A stretch of DNA of 64,000 nt from CAZXEU01 sp965207385. Its GTDB lineage: Bacteria; Bacteroidota; Rhodothermia; Rhodothermales; Bin80. The DNA lies in contig CBDBLZ010000021.1 in NCBI GenBank assembly GCA_965207385.1, positions 1,414,441 to 1,478,440 on the forward strand, given 5' to 3'. Below the pieces are notes generated by a model. It was not told the DNA's origin. It ran no database searches and saw only the letters and a program-made list of their open reading frames with translations. This document shows positions 15,725 to 25,259 of the stretch, in pieces. Positions within the stretch are counted from its first letter, which is position 1. Each line of letters opens with the position of its first letter. Made by a program: the position numbers and the translations under genes.

Positions 15725-18334
15725 ATGGCTTCGTATCCGTTCAAGCAAATAGAAGAGAAATGGCAGGTGTTCTGGGAGCGGAACAAGACATTTCGAACAC
15801 CGGCTGACATTGACAGGTCAAGGCCGAAATACTACGTCCTGGACATGTTTCCCTATCCAAGCGGTAGCGGGTTGCATGTCGGCCACCCGGAGGGCTACAC
15901 GGCCACGGATATCGTTGCGCGATATAAGAGGATGCGCGGCTTCAATGTGCTTCATCCCATCGGCTGGGACGCCTTCGGCTTGCCGGCAGAGCAGTATGCT
16001 CTGAGGACGGGTACGCATCCGCGCACTACGACAGCCGCCAATATCAAGCGCTTCCGGCAGCAGCTAAAGGCGCTGGGCTTTTCGTACGACTGGGACCGGG
16101 AGGTCGACACGACGGATCCCGACTATTACCGTTGGACGCAGTGGATTTTTCGGCAGTTGATGGAGCGCGGACTTGCGTATGAGGCAGAAGTACCGGTCTG
16201 GTGGTGCGAAGCCCTTGGAACGACACTCGCGAATGAAGAGGTTATAGGCGGCAAGAGTGAGATTGGTGGCCATCCCTGCGAGCGGAGAAAGCTCCGGCAG
16301 TGGGTGCTGCGCATAACGGAGTACGCGGAGCGCCTGCTTCAGGGACTCGAAGATGCCGACTGGCCTGCCAGCACGAAGGAAATGCAGCGAAACTGGATTG
16401 GCCGCAGCGAGGGGGCCGAAATCGACTTCGCCGTAGAGGGCTCGGACAGGCTCATTCGGGTCTATACGACGCGCCCCGACACCCTTTTCGGTGCAACGTA
16501 TATGGTGCTGGCGCCCGAGCATGAGCTGGTGGACGTCTTGACGTCCCCGGAACGGCGCGCTGCCGTGTCCGGATACCGGGAGCGGGCGGCACGAAAAAGC
16601 GACCTGGAGCGCACGGAACTCCAGAAGGAGAAGACAGGAGAGTTTACGGGGGGGTATGCCATCAATCCTGCCAGCGGCGAGCCCATTCCTGTCTGGGTGG
16701 CGGACTATGTCCTCGCGACGTATGGTACGGGCGCCATCATGGCGGTGCCTGGACAAGATGAGAGAGACTGGGCGTTTGCTGCCGCGCATGATCTGCCTAT
16801 CCTTCGTACGGTAAAGCCGGTGGACGGCTTCGTGGGCAAGGCCTATCTGGGCGACGGTCCGGCAATCAACAGCGGCTTTCTGAATGGCCTGCATGTGAAA
16901 GAGGCCAAGGAGCGCATGCTGGAGTGGCTGGAATCAACGGGTAATGGCAGGCGCAAGATCAATTACAAGCTGCGTGACTGGCTGTTTTCCCGGCAGCGGT
17001 ATTGGGGAGAGCCGCTGCCCGTAATCTATGTGGACGGTGTGGCGAAGGGATTGCCGGAAAAGGCGTTGCCGGTTGCCTTGCCGGAGCTGGAGGAATTCAA
17101 GCCCAGCGGAACGCCTGAAGGGCCGCTTTCTCTTGCCGTGGACTGGCTTGAAACGACTGACCCGGAAACTGGACGGCCCGCAAGGCGGGAGACCAACACG
17201 ATGCCGCAGTGGGCAGGCTCGTGCTGGTATTATCTGCGCTATATCGATCCGCACAACAGCGAGGCCCTGGTAGATTCGGAATTGGAGCGCTACTGGATGC
17301 CGGTCGATCTGTATGTCGGGGGGGCGGAGCACGCCGTGCTGCACCTGCTCTATGCGCGCTTTTGGCACATGGTGCTCTATGACGCCGGCCTGGTCAGTAC
17401 GCCGGAGCCATTTGCCAAGCTCGTTCACCAGGGTATGATCCTGGGAGAGCTGGAGTACACGGCCTACCGGGACGCGGGGACGAATGAGCGGGTATCAGCC
17501 GTGGAGGTCAGTGACGGCGCTATCAAGGGCACCGCTAGGAAGGTGGACTCGGAGAAGGTAGGCGAAGGCAAAGTAGAGAAAGTAGGAGAGCACTTCGTAC
17601 TGCGCGAAGATCCGGACATTCGTCTGGACGTCCGCGCGCACAAGATGAGCAAGAGCCGCAACAATGTGGTCAATCCGGATGAGGTCGTGAGAATCTTCGG
17701 CGCCGACGCATTCAGGCTGTACGAAATGTTCATGGGGCCACTCGAGCAGGTTAAGCCCTGGAGCACCCAGGGCGTAGAAGGCACATTCAGATTCCTGAAT
17801 CGTGTTTGGAGGCTCCTCGCGGATGATCACAGCGGCGCGGGCGCATTGGTGCGCGAAGTGGAGCCCTCACAGCCGCAGCTGCGCCTTCTGCACAGGACGA
17901 TTCAACGCGTGACTGACGATATTGAGGCGCTGCGCATGAATACTGCCATCTCGGCACTCATGGAGTTTGTTAATGCCGCCTACAAGTGGGATTGCGTTCC
18001 CCAACGTCTGGCAGAGGATTTCGTGCTCTTGCTGGCGCCATTCGCACCGCATATTGCCGAGGATCTGTGGGAGCGACTGGGACGCGGCGACAGCCTGGCC
18101 CATGAGTCTTGGCCGGCGCTGGACGAAGCCTATCTGGTTGAAGATACCGTCAGGATTGCCGTACAGGTAAACGGCCGCGTTCGGGCGACTATTTCTATCA
18201 GCCCGGAAGCGGAACGCGAAAGCGTGCTGGAGACGGCAAGGTCCCAGGACAATGTGGCCCGGTATCTCGGAGATGCTCCGCCACGCAAGGAGATTTACGT
18301 TCCAGGGCGGATAGTGAACTTCGTGGCCGGTTGA
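15725..18334 (+). CDS. leuS: Leucyl-tRNA synthetase
   Basis: Charges tRNA-Leu with leucine. The 869-residue class I synthetase has the HIGH-type motif HVGHPEGY near residue 50 and the KMSKS motif as HKMSKSRNN near residue 641. The CP1 editing domain lies between about residues 220 and 420. A hydrophilic insert before KMSKS (about residues 575-635, Lys/Glu-rich) is the leucine-specific region. The anticodon-binding and C-terminal domains are complete. It begins a long plus-strand run; bshB1 starts 1 bp after its stop, so the two are probably coupled. Confidence 0.97.
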   Translation: MASYPFKQIEEKWQVFWERNKTFRTPADIDRSRPKYYVLDMFPYPSGSGLHVGHPEGYTATDIVARYKRMRGFNVLHPIGWDAFGLPAEQYALRTGTHPRTTTAANIKRFRQQLKALGFSYDWDREVDTTDPDYYRWTQWIFRQLMERGLAYEAEVPVWWCEALGTTLANEEVIGGKSEIGGHPCERRKLRQWVLRITEYAERLLQGLEDADWPASTKEMQRNWIGRSEGAEIDFAVEGSDRLIRVYTTRPDTLFGATYMVLAPEHELVDVLTSPERRAAVSGYRERAARKSDLERTELQKEKTGEFTGGYAINPASGEPIPVWVADYVLATYGTGAIMAVPGQDERDWAFAAAHDLPILRTVKPVDGFVGKAYLGDGPAINSGFLNGLHVKEAKERMLEWLESTGNGRRKINYKLRDWLFSRQRYWGEPLPVIYVDGVAKGLPEKALPVALPELEEFKPSGTPEGPLSLAVDWLETTDPETGRPARRETNTMPQWAGSCWYYLRYIDPHNSEALVDSELERYWMPVDLYVGGAEHAVLHLLYARFWHMVLYDAGLVSTPEPFAKLVHQGMILGELEYTAYRDAGTNERVSAVEVSDGAIKGTARKVDSEKVGEGKVEKVGEHFVLREDPDIRLDVRAHKMSKSRNNVVNPDEVVRIFGADAFRLYEMFMGPLEQVKPWSTQGVEGTFRFLNRVWRLLADDHSGAGALVREVEPSQPQLRLLHRTIQRVTDDIEALRMNTAISALMEFVNAAYKWDCVPQRLAEDFVLLLAPFAPHIAEDLWERLGRGDSLAHESWPALDEAYLVEDTVRIAVQVNGRVRATISISPEAERESVLETARSQDNVARYLGDAPPRKEIYVPGRIVNFVAG

Positions 18335-18335
18335 C

Positions 18336-19076
18336 ATGTCCGAGCATCTGGATGTCCTCGGGATAGCCGCCCATCCGGACGATGTTGAATTGAATGCCGG
18401 GGGCCTGCTCTGTCTCTTGGCGAAAGCAGGCTACAGGACAGGGATCCTGGACTTGACCAGGGGTGAGCTGGGCTCGCGAGGAAGCATCGATCAGCGTGCA
18501 CAGGAGGCGGCAGCCGCTGCCCGGATCCTGGGCTTGTCCTTCAGGGAGAATCTTGGAATACCGGACGGCAATATTGCGCTGAGCCTGGAAAACCGCTTGC
18601 GGCTCGTTGCAGTAATTCGGCGCACGCGACCTCGAGTTGTATTAGTTCATCCCGTAGTGTGCAGGCACCCGGATCACACGCGCGCAGCGCGATTGACGGT
18701 GGAAGCCTGCTATTCCAGCGGCTTGGAAAAGGTCCAGACGGATCAAGTCCTGGACATTGCCCCTTGGCGCCCGCAGCATATTCTTCACTACGCGGAGGTG
18801 CTCCCGATGGAGCCCACCTTTGTGGTGGATGTGACGGAATCGTGGGGGCAACGCATGCGCGCCGTACGCGCATTTGCCACCCAGTTCCACGACCCGGAGC
18901 ACGAGGGTCCTGAGACGTTTATTTCAGATCCGGCCTTCCTGCGCTGGGTCGAAGCCCGTGCGGTCACCCTTGGGTTTTCAATCGGGGCACGCTACGGTGA
19001 AGGCTATCTCTACAGAGGAAACCTCGGGGTGGCGGACCCTACGGTTCTGTTCCCTCGCCGGCCGCCACCAGGTTAG
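18336..19076 (+). CDS. bshB1: Bacillithiol biosynthesis deacetylase BshB1
   Basis: BshB1 removes the acetyl group from GlcNAc-malate to give GlcN-malate, the second step in making the thiol bacillithiol. The 246-residue LmbE-like protein has the zinc-binding AHPDDVE near residue 12, the HPDH motif near residue 112, and the subgroup signature LDLTRGELGSRGS near residue 42. Bacillithiol is known from Firmicutes, Deinococcus and Bacteroidota/Rhodothermota. bshA and bshC are not in the window. The start follows the leuS stop after one base. Specificity for bacillithiol rather than another GlcNAc-type substrate is inferred from the subgroup motifs. Confidence 0.88.
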   Translation: MSEHLDVLGIAAHPDDVELNAGGLLCLLAKAGYRTGILDLTRGELGSRGSIDQRAQEAAAAARILGLSFRENLGIPDGNIALSLENRLRLVAVIRRTRPRVVLVHPVVCRHPDHTRAARLTVEACYSSGLEKVQTDQVLDIAPWRPQHILHYAEVLPMEPTFVVDVTESWGQRMRAVRAFATQFHDPEHEGPETFISDPAFLRWVEARAVTLGFSIGARYGEGYLYRGNLGVADPTVLFPRRPPPG

Positions 19077-19205
19077 GCGCGGGCGCAGACGGCGCAATTG
19101 TGGCGCAGACACCAACCCGCCCGAGTGCGCAAACAGCGCGGAGTCGGAGGGCGCAACGGTACCGGCAGGCGAGGCTCAGGCCCCGAAAAGCGGGCCCCGT
19201 TGGCC

Positions 19206-19237
19206 TTTGCAGCAACGGCGACCGTGCCCTATATTTG
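19206..19237 (+). promoter_or_regulatory. Bacteroidota-type promoter of efp
   Basis: TTTG (19206-19209) and TATATTTG (19230-19237) are separated by exactly 20 bp, a full match to the Bacteroidota primary sigma consensus TTTG-N19-21-TAnnTTTG. The -7 box ends 21 bp before the efp ATG, giving a short leader. This suggests that efp and the following accB-accC can be transcribed separately from leuS-bshB1. Confidence 0.65.
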
Positions 19238-19258
19238 CTGATCACACAACCGGGATAC

Positions 19259-19825
19259 ATGGCGTCAACGACGGATTTCCGCACCGGGTTTACGATGGTC
19301 CTTGGCGACGGGATTTGGCAAATAGTCAAATTCCAGCATGTAAAGCCTGGTAAAGGAGGTGCGTTTGTTCGGACGACACTGCGCAATGTGCGCACGGGCC
19401 GCGTTGTAGACAAGACGTTTCGAGCCGGTGAGAAGGTGGCGGAGGCTCGCGTGGAGCGGAGGGCACATCAATATCTGTACGAGGATGCGCTGGGATTGCA
19501 TTTCATGAACATGCAGGATTACGACCAGTGTGCCCTGCGGCCGGAGATGGTGGAAAAGCGCGAGTTCTTGAAGGAAGGGGGGATGATAGACATACTTTTT
19601 CACGCTGAAACCGAGGCGCCAATCCGGGCCGAGATTCCCAAGAGCGTGGACCTGAACGTGGTACGGGCTGATCCCGGGCTGAAAGGTGATACTGCCACGG
19701 GTGCAACCAAGGCGGTCACACTTGAGAGCGGCGCCGTGCTGAACGTGCCGCTTTTTGTACAGGAAGGTGACACCATCAGGGTCAATACGGACACGGGCGC
19801 CTATATCACGCGTGTAGCGTCGTGA
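19259..19825 (+). CDS. efp: Translation elongation factor P
   Basis: EF-P binds stalled ribosomes and helps form peptide bonds at polyproline stretches. The 188 residues fit three beta-barrel domains. The tip loop is KPGKGGAFV with a Lys near position 33, the residue modified in EF-P family members. The C-terminal domain contains TGAYITRV, close to the family end. The ATG at 19259 gives the standard N-terminus; longer frames upstream are not EF-P-like. accB follows 28 bp later, and efp-accB-accC is a gene order seen in many bacteria. A strong promoter match lies just upstream. Confidence 0.96.
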   Translation: MASTTDFRTGFTMVLGDGIWQIVKFQHVKPGKGGAFVRTTLRNVRTGRVVDKTFRAGEKVAEARVERRAHQYLYEDALGLHFMNMQDYDQCALRPEMVEKREFLKEGGMIDILFHAETEAPIRAEIPKSVDLNVVRADPGLKGDTATGATKAVTLESGAVLNVPLFVQEGDTIRVNTDTGAYITRVAS

Positions 19826-19853
19826 CAGCCCTGCACTGACGGTTTCAAACGGC

Positions 19854-20372
19854 ATGCCTGACATGGACCTGGCCAGGATACGCGAACTGATAAAGGCAGC
19901 TTCTGAAAGCGACGCGGCAGAAGTCGAGATTGAGGAGCACGGCGTGCGTATTGTTGTGCGCAAGAATTCGCCGGCTGTTACCCTCCAGCCGCCGCTCATG
20001 CTGGCGCACTACCCGCCGTCGGTCTTGCCAGGGGCCGCTCCCCTTGCCCCGGCTGGCACGGCAAGTCCCCCTTTGTCGTCGCTGCCATCGCAGAGCCCGG
20101 CAGAAGAGGAACAGGCCGCGGATGCCCGTTCGGGTTTCACCGTTGAGGCCCCTACACCGGGTACCTTCTATGCTGCACCTTCTCCGGATGCCGAACCCTT
20201 CGTAGCGCCCGGGGATGCTGTAAAGGTTGGAGACACGCTTTGCATTATTGAGGCGATGAAGCTGATGAATGAGATAGAATGCGAAGTGGCAGGTACCATA
20301 GTCGAGGTCTTGGTCAATGACTCCGAACCAGTTGAGTATGGCCAAGCCCTGTTTGTAATCGATCCGGCGTAG
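19854..20372 (+). CDS. accB: Biotin carboxyl carrier protein of acetyl-CoA carboxylase
   Basis: Carries CO2 on biotin between the AccC and AccAD active sites for malonyl-CoA synthesis. The N-terminal segment (DMDLARIRELIKAASES) is the usual helical start. A Pro/Ala-rich linker spans about residues 45-95. The biotinyl domain follows, with the modified Lys in IEAMKLMNEIE near residue 135. It has 172 residues. Met4 at 19863 is an alternative start. Neighbouring accC encodes its partner biotin carboxylase 30 bp downstream. Confidence 0.96.
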   Translation: MPDMDLARIRELIKAASESDAAEVEIEEHGVRIVVRKNSPAVTLQPPLMLAHYPPSVLPGAAPLAPAGTASPPLSSLPSQSPAEEEQAADARSGFTVEAPTPGTFYAAPSPDAEPFVAPGDAVKVGDTLCIIEAMKLMNEIECEVAGTIVEVLVNDSEPVEYGQALFVIDPA

Positions 20373-20402
20373 GCGTGCGCACTTCTTGCCGGTAATGGAG
20401 CC

Positions 20403-21740
20403 ATGCGCAAGATTCTAGTCGCCAATCGAGGCGAAATAGCTCTTCGAATCATACGGACCTGCCGCGAGATGGGGCTGAAAACGGTGGCGGTGTACTCATC
20501 GGCAGACCGCGACACGCTCCACGTGAAGTTCGCAGACGAGGCGGTCTGCATTGGCCCGGCGCCATCCGCTGACAGCTACCTGCGACCTGACCGGATCATC
20601 GCGGCAGCTGAGGTGACGGGAGCGGATGCGATTCATCCGGGATACGGTTACCTGTCGGAGAACGCCGTATTCAGCGCCATCTGCGCGGATCACGGCATCA
20701 CGTTCATTGGACCGGCACCGAACACTATTACTCTCATGGGAGACAAGAGCCGGGCCAAGGAAACCATGCGCGAGGCCGGCGTGCCCGTCGTTCCGGGCTC
20801 AGACGGTGTCGTGGAATCGGTTGAAGACGGGATGCATCTTGCTGCGGAAATGGGTTATCCCGTCATGATCAAGGCCAGCGCAGGCGGGGGAGGCCGCGGC
20901 ATGCGGTCTGTGGAAAGCGAATCGGCGTTCGAGAGGCATTTCTACTCGGCACGTGCCGAGGCAGAAGGGGCATTCGGCAATGGAAGCCTTTACGTCGAAA
21001 AGCTGCTGCAGAAGCCCAGGCATATAGAGATCCAGGTGATGGCCGACTCCCACGGCAATACGCACCATATGGGAGAGCGCGAATGCTCCATTCAACGACG
21101 CCACCAGAAGCTGATTGAGGAGGCCCCGTCGGCAGTCGTCGACAGTGTGCTTCGTGAGAAAATGGGCCAGGCAGCAGTCCTGGGAGCAGCATCAGTGGAC
21201 TACGAGGGCGCAGGCACCGTGGAATTCCTGCTGGATGCCGACGGCACGTTTTACTTCATGGAGATGAATACGCGGATACAGGTTGAGCATCCGGTGACAG
21301 AAGAGGTGTACGGCCAGGACCTGATCGAGCTGCAGATCCGTGTAGCCATGGGAGAGCGCATCTTCCGACTCGAGTTGGAACCGGCAGGGCACGCCATTGA
21401 ATGTCGCGTCAATGCTGAAGACCCGGACAGCGGCTTCAGGCCCTCTCCGGGCAAGATAGAATCGTTTCACGTTCCGGGCGGTCCGGGAGTTCGCGTGGAC
21501 ACGCACGCATACGCCGGCTACGTCGTTCCTCCATACTACGACTCGATGATCGGCAAGCTCATTGTACTCGGTCGCAATCGGGACGTGGCCATCCGGAAAA
21601 TGCAACGGGCTCTGGACGAATTCGTACTTGAGGGAGTCAAGACTACCATCCCTTTCCACCGGGAATTGCTGCGACACCCGGATTTCAGGAGCGGAGACTT
21701 CGACACGCATTTTGTTGATCGCCTTGCCGCGGCGGCATAG
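20403..21740 (+). CDS. accC: Biotin carboxylase subunit of acetyl-CoA carboxylase
   Basis: Carboxylates biotin on AccB using ATP and bicarbonate, the first half-reaction of fatty acid synthesis. The 445-residue ATP-grasp enzyme starts KILVANRGEIALRI and contains the glycine-rich ATP loop SAGGGGRGMR near residue 163. It also has the bicarbonate/biotin motif EMNTRIQVEHPVTE near residue 288 and the C-terminal domain around ECRVNAEDP near residue 340. Length is normal. It follows accB directly; gcvH starts 41 bp later. Confidence 0.96.
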   Translation: MRKILVANRGEIALRIIRTCREMGLKTVAVYSSADRDTLHVKFADEAVCIGPAPSADSYLRPDRIIAAAEVTGADAIHPGYGYLSENAVFSAICADHGITFIGPAPNTITLMGDKSRAKETMREAGVPVVPGSDGVVESVEDGMHLAAEMGYPVMIKASAGGGGRGMRSVESESAFERHFYSARAEAEGAFGNGSLYVEKLLQKPRHIEIQVMADSHGNTHHMGERECSIQRRHQKLIEEAPSAVVDSVLREKMGQAAVLGAASVDYEGAGTVEFLLDADGTFYFMEMNTRIQVEHPVTEEVYGQDLIELQIRVAMGERIFRLELEPAGHAIECRVNAEDPDSGFRPSPGKIESFHVPGGPGVRVDTHAYAGYVVPPYYDSMIGKLIVLGRNRDVAIRKMQRALDEFVLEGVKTTIPFHRELLRHPDFRSGDFDTHFVDRLAAAA

Positions 21741-21781
21741 CAGGCCGCTGGCGCGTTTCGGCACACATACTTCAACGGCTC

Positions 21782-22165
21782 ATGAAACTGCCTGCGGAAC
21801 TACGCTATACGAAGGATCATGAATGGGTTCGCGTCGAGGATGACGGTGCAACCGTAACCATCGGGATTACAGACTATGCGCAGGGCGAGCTCGGAGACAT
21901 CGTGTTCGTAGAGCTTGAACCGGTGGGAGAAGACATCGACCGGGAGGCGTCCTTTGGGTCCGTGGAAGCAGTCAAGGCGGTCTCTGACCTGTTCATGCCG
22001 GTTTCAGGTACCATTGTGGAGCACAACGGAGCATTGGAGGAGGATCCGTCACTTGTCAACAGCGATTCCTATGGCATGGGATGGATGATACGGGTAAGGA
22101 TGCGCCAGACGGAAGAGCTGGGCGCGCTGCTGAGTGCGGAGGACTATGCCGGCATGGTAGCCTGA
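21782..22165 (+). CDS. gcvH: Glycine cleavage system H protein
   Basis: A lipoyl carrier that shuttles the aminomethyl group between the P and T proteins of glycine cleavage. It can also serve as a lipoyl relay. The 127 residues show the start LPAELRYTKDHEWV, the central SFGSVEAVKAVSDLFMPVSG with the lipoylated Lys near residue 65, and the family end near EDYAGMV. gcvP and gcvT are not in the window. guaA starts 5 bp after its stop, so the two are probably co-transcribed. Confidence 0.96.
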   Translation: MKLPAELRYTKDHEWVRVEDDGATVTIGITDYAQGELGDIVFVELEPVGEDIDREASFGSVEAVKAVSDLFMPVSGTIVEHNGALEEDPSLVNSDSYGMGWMIRVRMRQTEELGALLSAEDYAGMVA

Positions 22166-22170
22166 GGTTG

Positions 22171-23739
22171 ATGGACGAGAAGATCCTCATTCTGGATTTT
22201 GGCGCCCAGTACACCCAATTGATTGCCCGCCGGATACGGGAAGCTGGTGTGTACTCGGAGATTTACCCTTGCCACGTAAGCTGCAGCAGCGTGGCCTTGA
22301 TGGCGCCGAGCGGGATTATCCTGTCGGGAGGACCAAGTTCTGTCTATGAGGGGGAAGCGCCTGCCTGGGACGAGGGCATTCTAGAACTCCGACGTGCGGA
22401 CGGATCAGCAATGCCTGTTCTGGGAATATGCTATGGTCTCCAGGTCATGGCTCACGTTCGTGGTGGGAAGGTGGAAGCTGCGGTCCACAGGGAATTCGGT
22501 CGAGCGAGCCTGACCGTTGATGACGATTCGGACCTGCTTGCCGGTATTCCTTCGGGCTCTCATGTATGGATGAGCCATGGTGACGCCCTTAGCACGGTTC
22601 CCGCGGGCTATGTACAACTTGCCCATACCGCCAATGCGCCGGTTGCCGCAGTACGTTCATCTTCCAAGCCGCACTTTGGCGTGCAGTTTCATCCTGAGGT
22701 CGTGCATACCGATTACGGTGCCCTCATGCTCAGCAATTTTGCACGGGACATATGTCGTTGCGCAGGCAATTGGACGCCCGCCTCCTTCGTGGAGCGCAAG
22801 ATTGACGAAATAAGGGATACCGTCGGTGACGATACCGTGCTTCTGGGCCTGTCAGGTGGCGTGGATTCGTCTGTTGCGGCCAAGCTACTGCATGAAGCCA
22901 TCGGAGACCGCCTTACATGCGTCTTTATCAACAACGGGCTGCTGAGAAGCGGTGAATGGGAGCAGGTGCAGAGCACGTTTCATGATACATTCCGGATTCC
23001 GTTGCATGCTGTAGATGAATCGGCCTTGTTCCTGAGGCGCCTCCGCGGCGTCACGGATCCGGAGCGGAAGCGTGTGATTATAGGCAATACGTTTGTGGAG
23101 GTCTTCGACAGAGAAACACAAGTCATTAGTTGCAAACAGGGAAAGCCTCCTCGCTATCTGGCCCAGGGGACTTTGTATCCGGATGTAATCGAAAGCGTCT
23201 CGTTCAAGGGTCCAAGCGCTACTATCAAGACGCATCACAATGTCGGGGGCTTGCCAGACGACCACCGCTTTACGCTGCTGGAACCATTCAGGGAGCTCTT
23301 TAAGGACGAAGTCCGGGCAATTGGGAGGTTGCTCGGTCTACCTTCTTCCGTTATCGGTCGTCATCCGTTTCCCGGGCCTGGATTGGCTGTTCGCATCCTG
23401 GGTGCCGTGGACGCGGAGACTCTGGAACTCCTGCGCAGGGCCGACCGCATCTTCATAGATGAACTGCATAACTTCGATCTGTATGATCAGGTATGGCAGG
23501 CATTTGCCGTTCTGCTGTTGGTTCAGACGGTGGGAGTAATGGGAGACAAACGGACCTACGAGTACGTATGCGCGCTGCGGGCCGTCACGAGTGTGGACGG
23601 CATGACAGCTGATTGGGCGCGGCTGCCGCAAGATTTTCTGGCACATGTCTCCAATCGAATAGTAAATGAGGTTCGCGGTATTAACCGGGTGGCGTACGAC
23701 ATCAGCTCCAAGCCTCCGGCAACCATCGAGTGGGAGTGA
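22171..23739 (+). CDS. guaA: GMP synthase (glutamine-hydrolysing)
   Basis: Aminates XMP to GMP using glutamine and ATP. The 522 residues begin with a class I amidotransferase domain (LGICYGLQ with the nucleophilic Cys near residue 86, FHPEVVHT with the His near residue 176). An ATP pyrophosphatase domain follows, with the P-loop LSGGVDSSVAAKL near residue 229, and then the dimerisation domain ending KPPATIEWE. ATG 22171 is chosen because upstream starts fall inside gcvH. The LpoA-like gene starts 4 bp after its stop. Confidence 0.97.
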   Translation: MDEKILILDFGAQYTQLIARRIREAGVYSEIYPCHVSCSSVALMAPSGIILSGGPSSVYEGEAPAWDEGILELRRADGSAMPVLGICYGLQVMAHVRGGKVEAAVHREFGRASLTVDDDSDLLAGIPSGSHVWMSHGDALSTVPAGYVQLAHTANAPVAAVRSSSKPHFGVQFHPEVVHTDYGALMLSNFARDICRCAGNWTPASFVERKIDEIRDTVGDDTVLLGLSGGVDSSVAAKLLHEAIGDRLTCVFINNGLLRSGEWEQVQSTFHDTFRIPLHAVDESALFLRRLRGVTDPERKRVIIGNTFVEVFDRETQVISCKQGKPPRYLAQGTLYPDVIESVSFKGPSATIKTHHNVGGLPDDHRFTLLEPFRELFKDEVRAIGRLLGLPSSVIGRHPFPGPGLAVRILGAVDAETLELLRRADRIFIDELHNFDLYDQVWQAFAVLLLVQTVGVMGDKRTYEYVCALRAVTSVDGMTADWARLPQDFLAHVSNRIVNEVRGINRVAYDISSKPPATIEWE

Positions 23740-23743
23740 AGAA

Positions 23744-25198
23744 GTGCGAGAAAGGGCACAGGCCACACGCGCGCGTGCAGTGCGAAGAGCCGCGTTGGTG
23801 GTAGTGCTCCTGGCGGCTGGCGGTTTGCGCACCGTCCTAGCCCAGTATGCACTTCCAGAGGACGAGGCGGCGACCGTTTTGTTTGAAGAGGGCCTGGCAG
23901 CTTTCGAGGACGCGAATTATCGCCGCGCGCTGGATTACTTCGAGCGCGTATACGAACGCCGGCCGGCGCACACGCGTACCACGGCCGCAATGGTCATGGC
24001 AGGCAAGGCGCTCTATCGCAGCGGAGAATATGAGCGTTGCCTGGAGTTGCTTCACGACTTTGAGCGCAGGTTTCCATCCAGCAACTACAGGAGCGAGGCT
24101 GGCAGGCTGAGGTCTTATGCCGAAGTGCAGCTGGAGCATGCCCAGGCTCGTAGCGGGGCATTTAAGCTGGGTGTGGCACTTCCCATGAATCCCGAGGACC
24201 GGGCCGTAACGCAGGCGATGTTCAATGGCATTCGTCTGGCGGCGCGGGAGCGCAACGGATCGGGTAACGACCTTGTGCGTCTGGTATTCCGCGACACGGA
24301 GCACTCCGTCCAGGGTGCTCGTCGGGCTGTGTCTTCGCTGGTGGACCAGGGTGTGGATGCCATCGTCGGGCCGCTTTACAGCGAGGAAGCAGTTGGAGCC
24401 GCTGCAGAAGCTGAGCGCAATGCCATAGTAATGGTTGCGCCGCTTGCCACCGGAGCCGAAATCACGGAAGGCCGACGGTATGTATTCCAGGCCAATCCTA
24501 CGATTGCACGGAGAGGCGCCTACCTTGCCCGCTGGGGAGTCACGGAGCGCGGGTTTGTCAAAGTGGGGATCGTGGCCGACCGCAACGATGAACTCAGCAG
24601 CGAAATGGCGGACGGGTTCTACCGTGAAGCCCGGCGAGCGGGGGCCGACGTGGTATTCTTTGCGCGGATCTACTCCCCGCTGGACTGGTCCAGGATCAAT
24701 GCATTGGTAGGTCCAGAAGTCCTGAGTGCCGCTGATGCGGTGTTCCTTGCTGTGCACGCGGAACGTGACCGAGAGGCCCGCCGCCTTGCTGCGGAAGCAG
24801 TCAGGGAATTGGGTACCCTGGAGCGCCCTCCGTATGTATTGGGCAGCGAAGCCTTCGGCGGAGCATCCTGGGCTGGTTCGCTCCGCGGTTTGGAGATTTC
24901 ATACGTCGACACCCATGACACAGCCGAATCGGGTATGGAATTGCGGAGGTTCGAGCGCCGCTTCCGTGAATTGAGCCATGGTGCCGAACCCGGTCGCTTC
25001 GCCCTGGTGGGCTATGACGTAGCCGGCTTCCTGCTGGACTTGTTACTGGACGATGATTTACCATCGCTGATTCGGCGGCTGGAACAGGCCGGGCCGTACG
25101 AGGGACTCGGGACGCGCATGGACTTCACCGGCGGGCAGCGCAATCAAGCCATGTTTCTGTATCACGTCACCGCCGAAGGCCCACGCCTTGCGTGGTAG
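23744..25198 (+). CDS. Exported TPR plus type I periplasmic-binding protein, LpoA-like
   Basis: A 484-residue exported protein. A signal peptide (ALVVVLLAAGGLRTVLAQ) is followed by tetratricopeptide-like helices at about residues 35-125 (FEEGLAAFEDANYRRALDYF and relatives). A periplasmic-binding fold follows from FKLGVALPMNPED to the end, with GVDAIVGPLYSEEAV near residue 205. The same order, helical repeats then a periplasmic-binding fold, is found in LpoA, the outer-membrane activator of PBP1A. Some annotations would call it an ABC transporter substrate-binding protein. The GTG at 23744 lies just after guaA and gives the cleanest signal peptide. bamD, another envelope gene, follows. A role in peptidoglycan synthase control is inference. 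Confidence 0.7.
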   Translation: MRERAQATRARAVRRAALVVVLLAAGGLRTVLAQYALPEDEAATVLFEEGLAAFEDANYRRALDYFERVYERRPAHTRTTAAMVMAGKALYRSGEYERCLELLHDFERRFPSSNYRSEAGRLRSYAEVQLEHAQARSGAFKLGVALPMNPEDRAVTQAMFNGIRLAARERNGSGNDLVRLVFRDTEHSVQGARRAVSSLVDQGVDAIVGPLYSEEAVGAAAEAERNAIVMVAPLATGAEITEGRRYVFQANPTIARRGAYLARWGVTERGFVKVGIVADRNDELSSEMADGFYREARRAGADVVFFARIYSPLDWSRINALVGPEVLSAADAVFLAVHAERDREARRLAAEAVRELGTLERPPYVLGSEAFGGASWAGSLRGLEISYVDTHDTAESGMELRRFERRFRELSHGAEPGRFALVGYDVAGFLLDLLLDDDLPSLIRRLEQAGPYEGLGTRMDFTGGQRNQAMFLYHVTAEGPRLAW

Positions 25199-25259
25199 CT
25201 TCTGCTGGAACTGCCAGATTCGCGTCAGGGTAAGTACGCGGAATCTGAAGATTGTCTCT

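Noticed and set aside
23837..24757. 306-residue minus-strand frame opposite the LpoA-like gene
   Set aside because: Antisense shadow of a gene with clear signal peptide and fold; His/Arg-rich composition is typical of such shadows.
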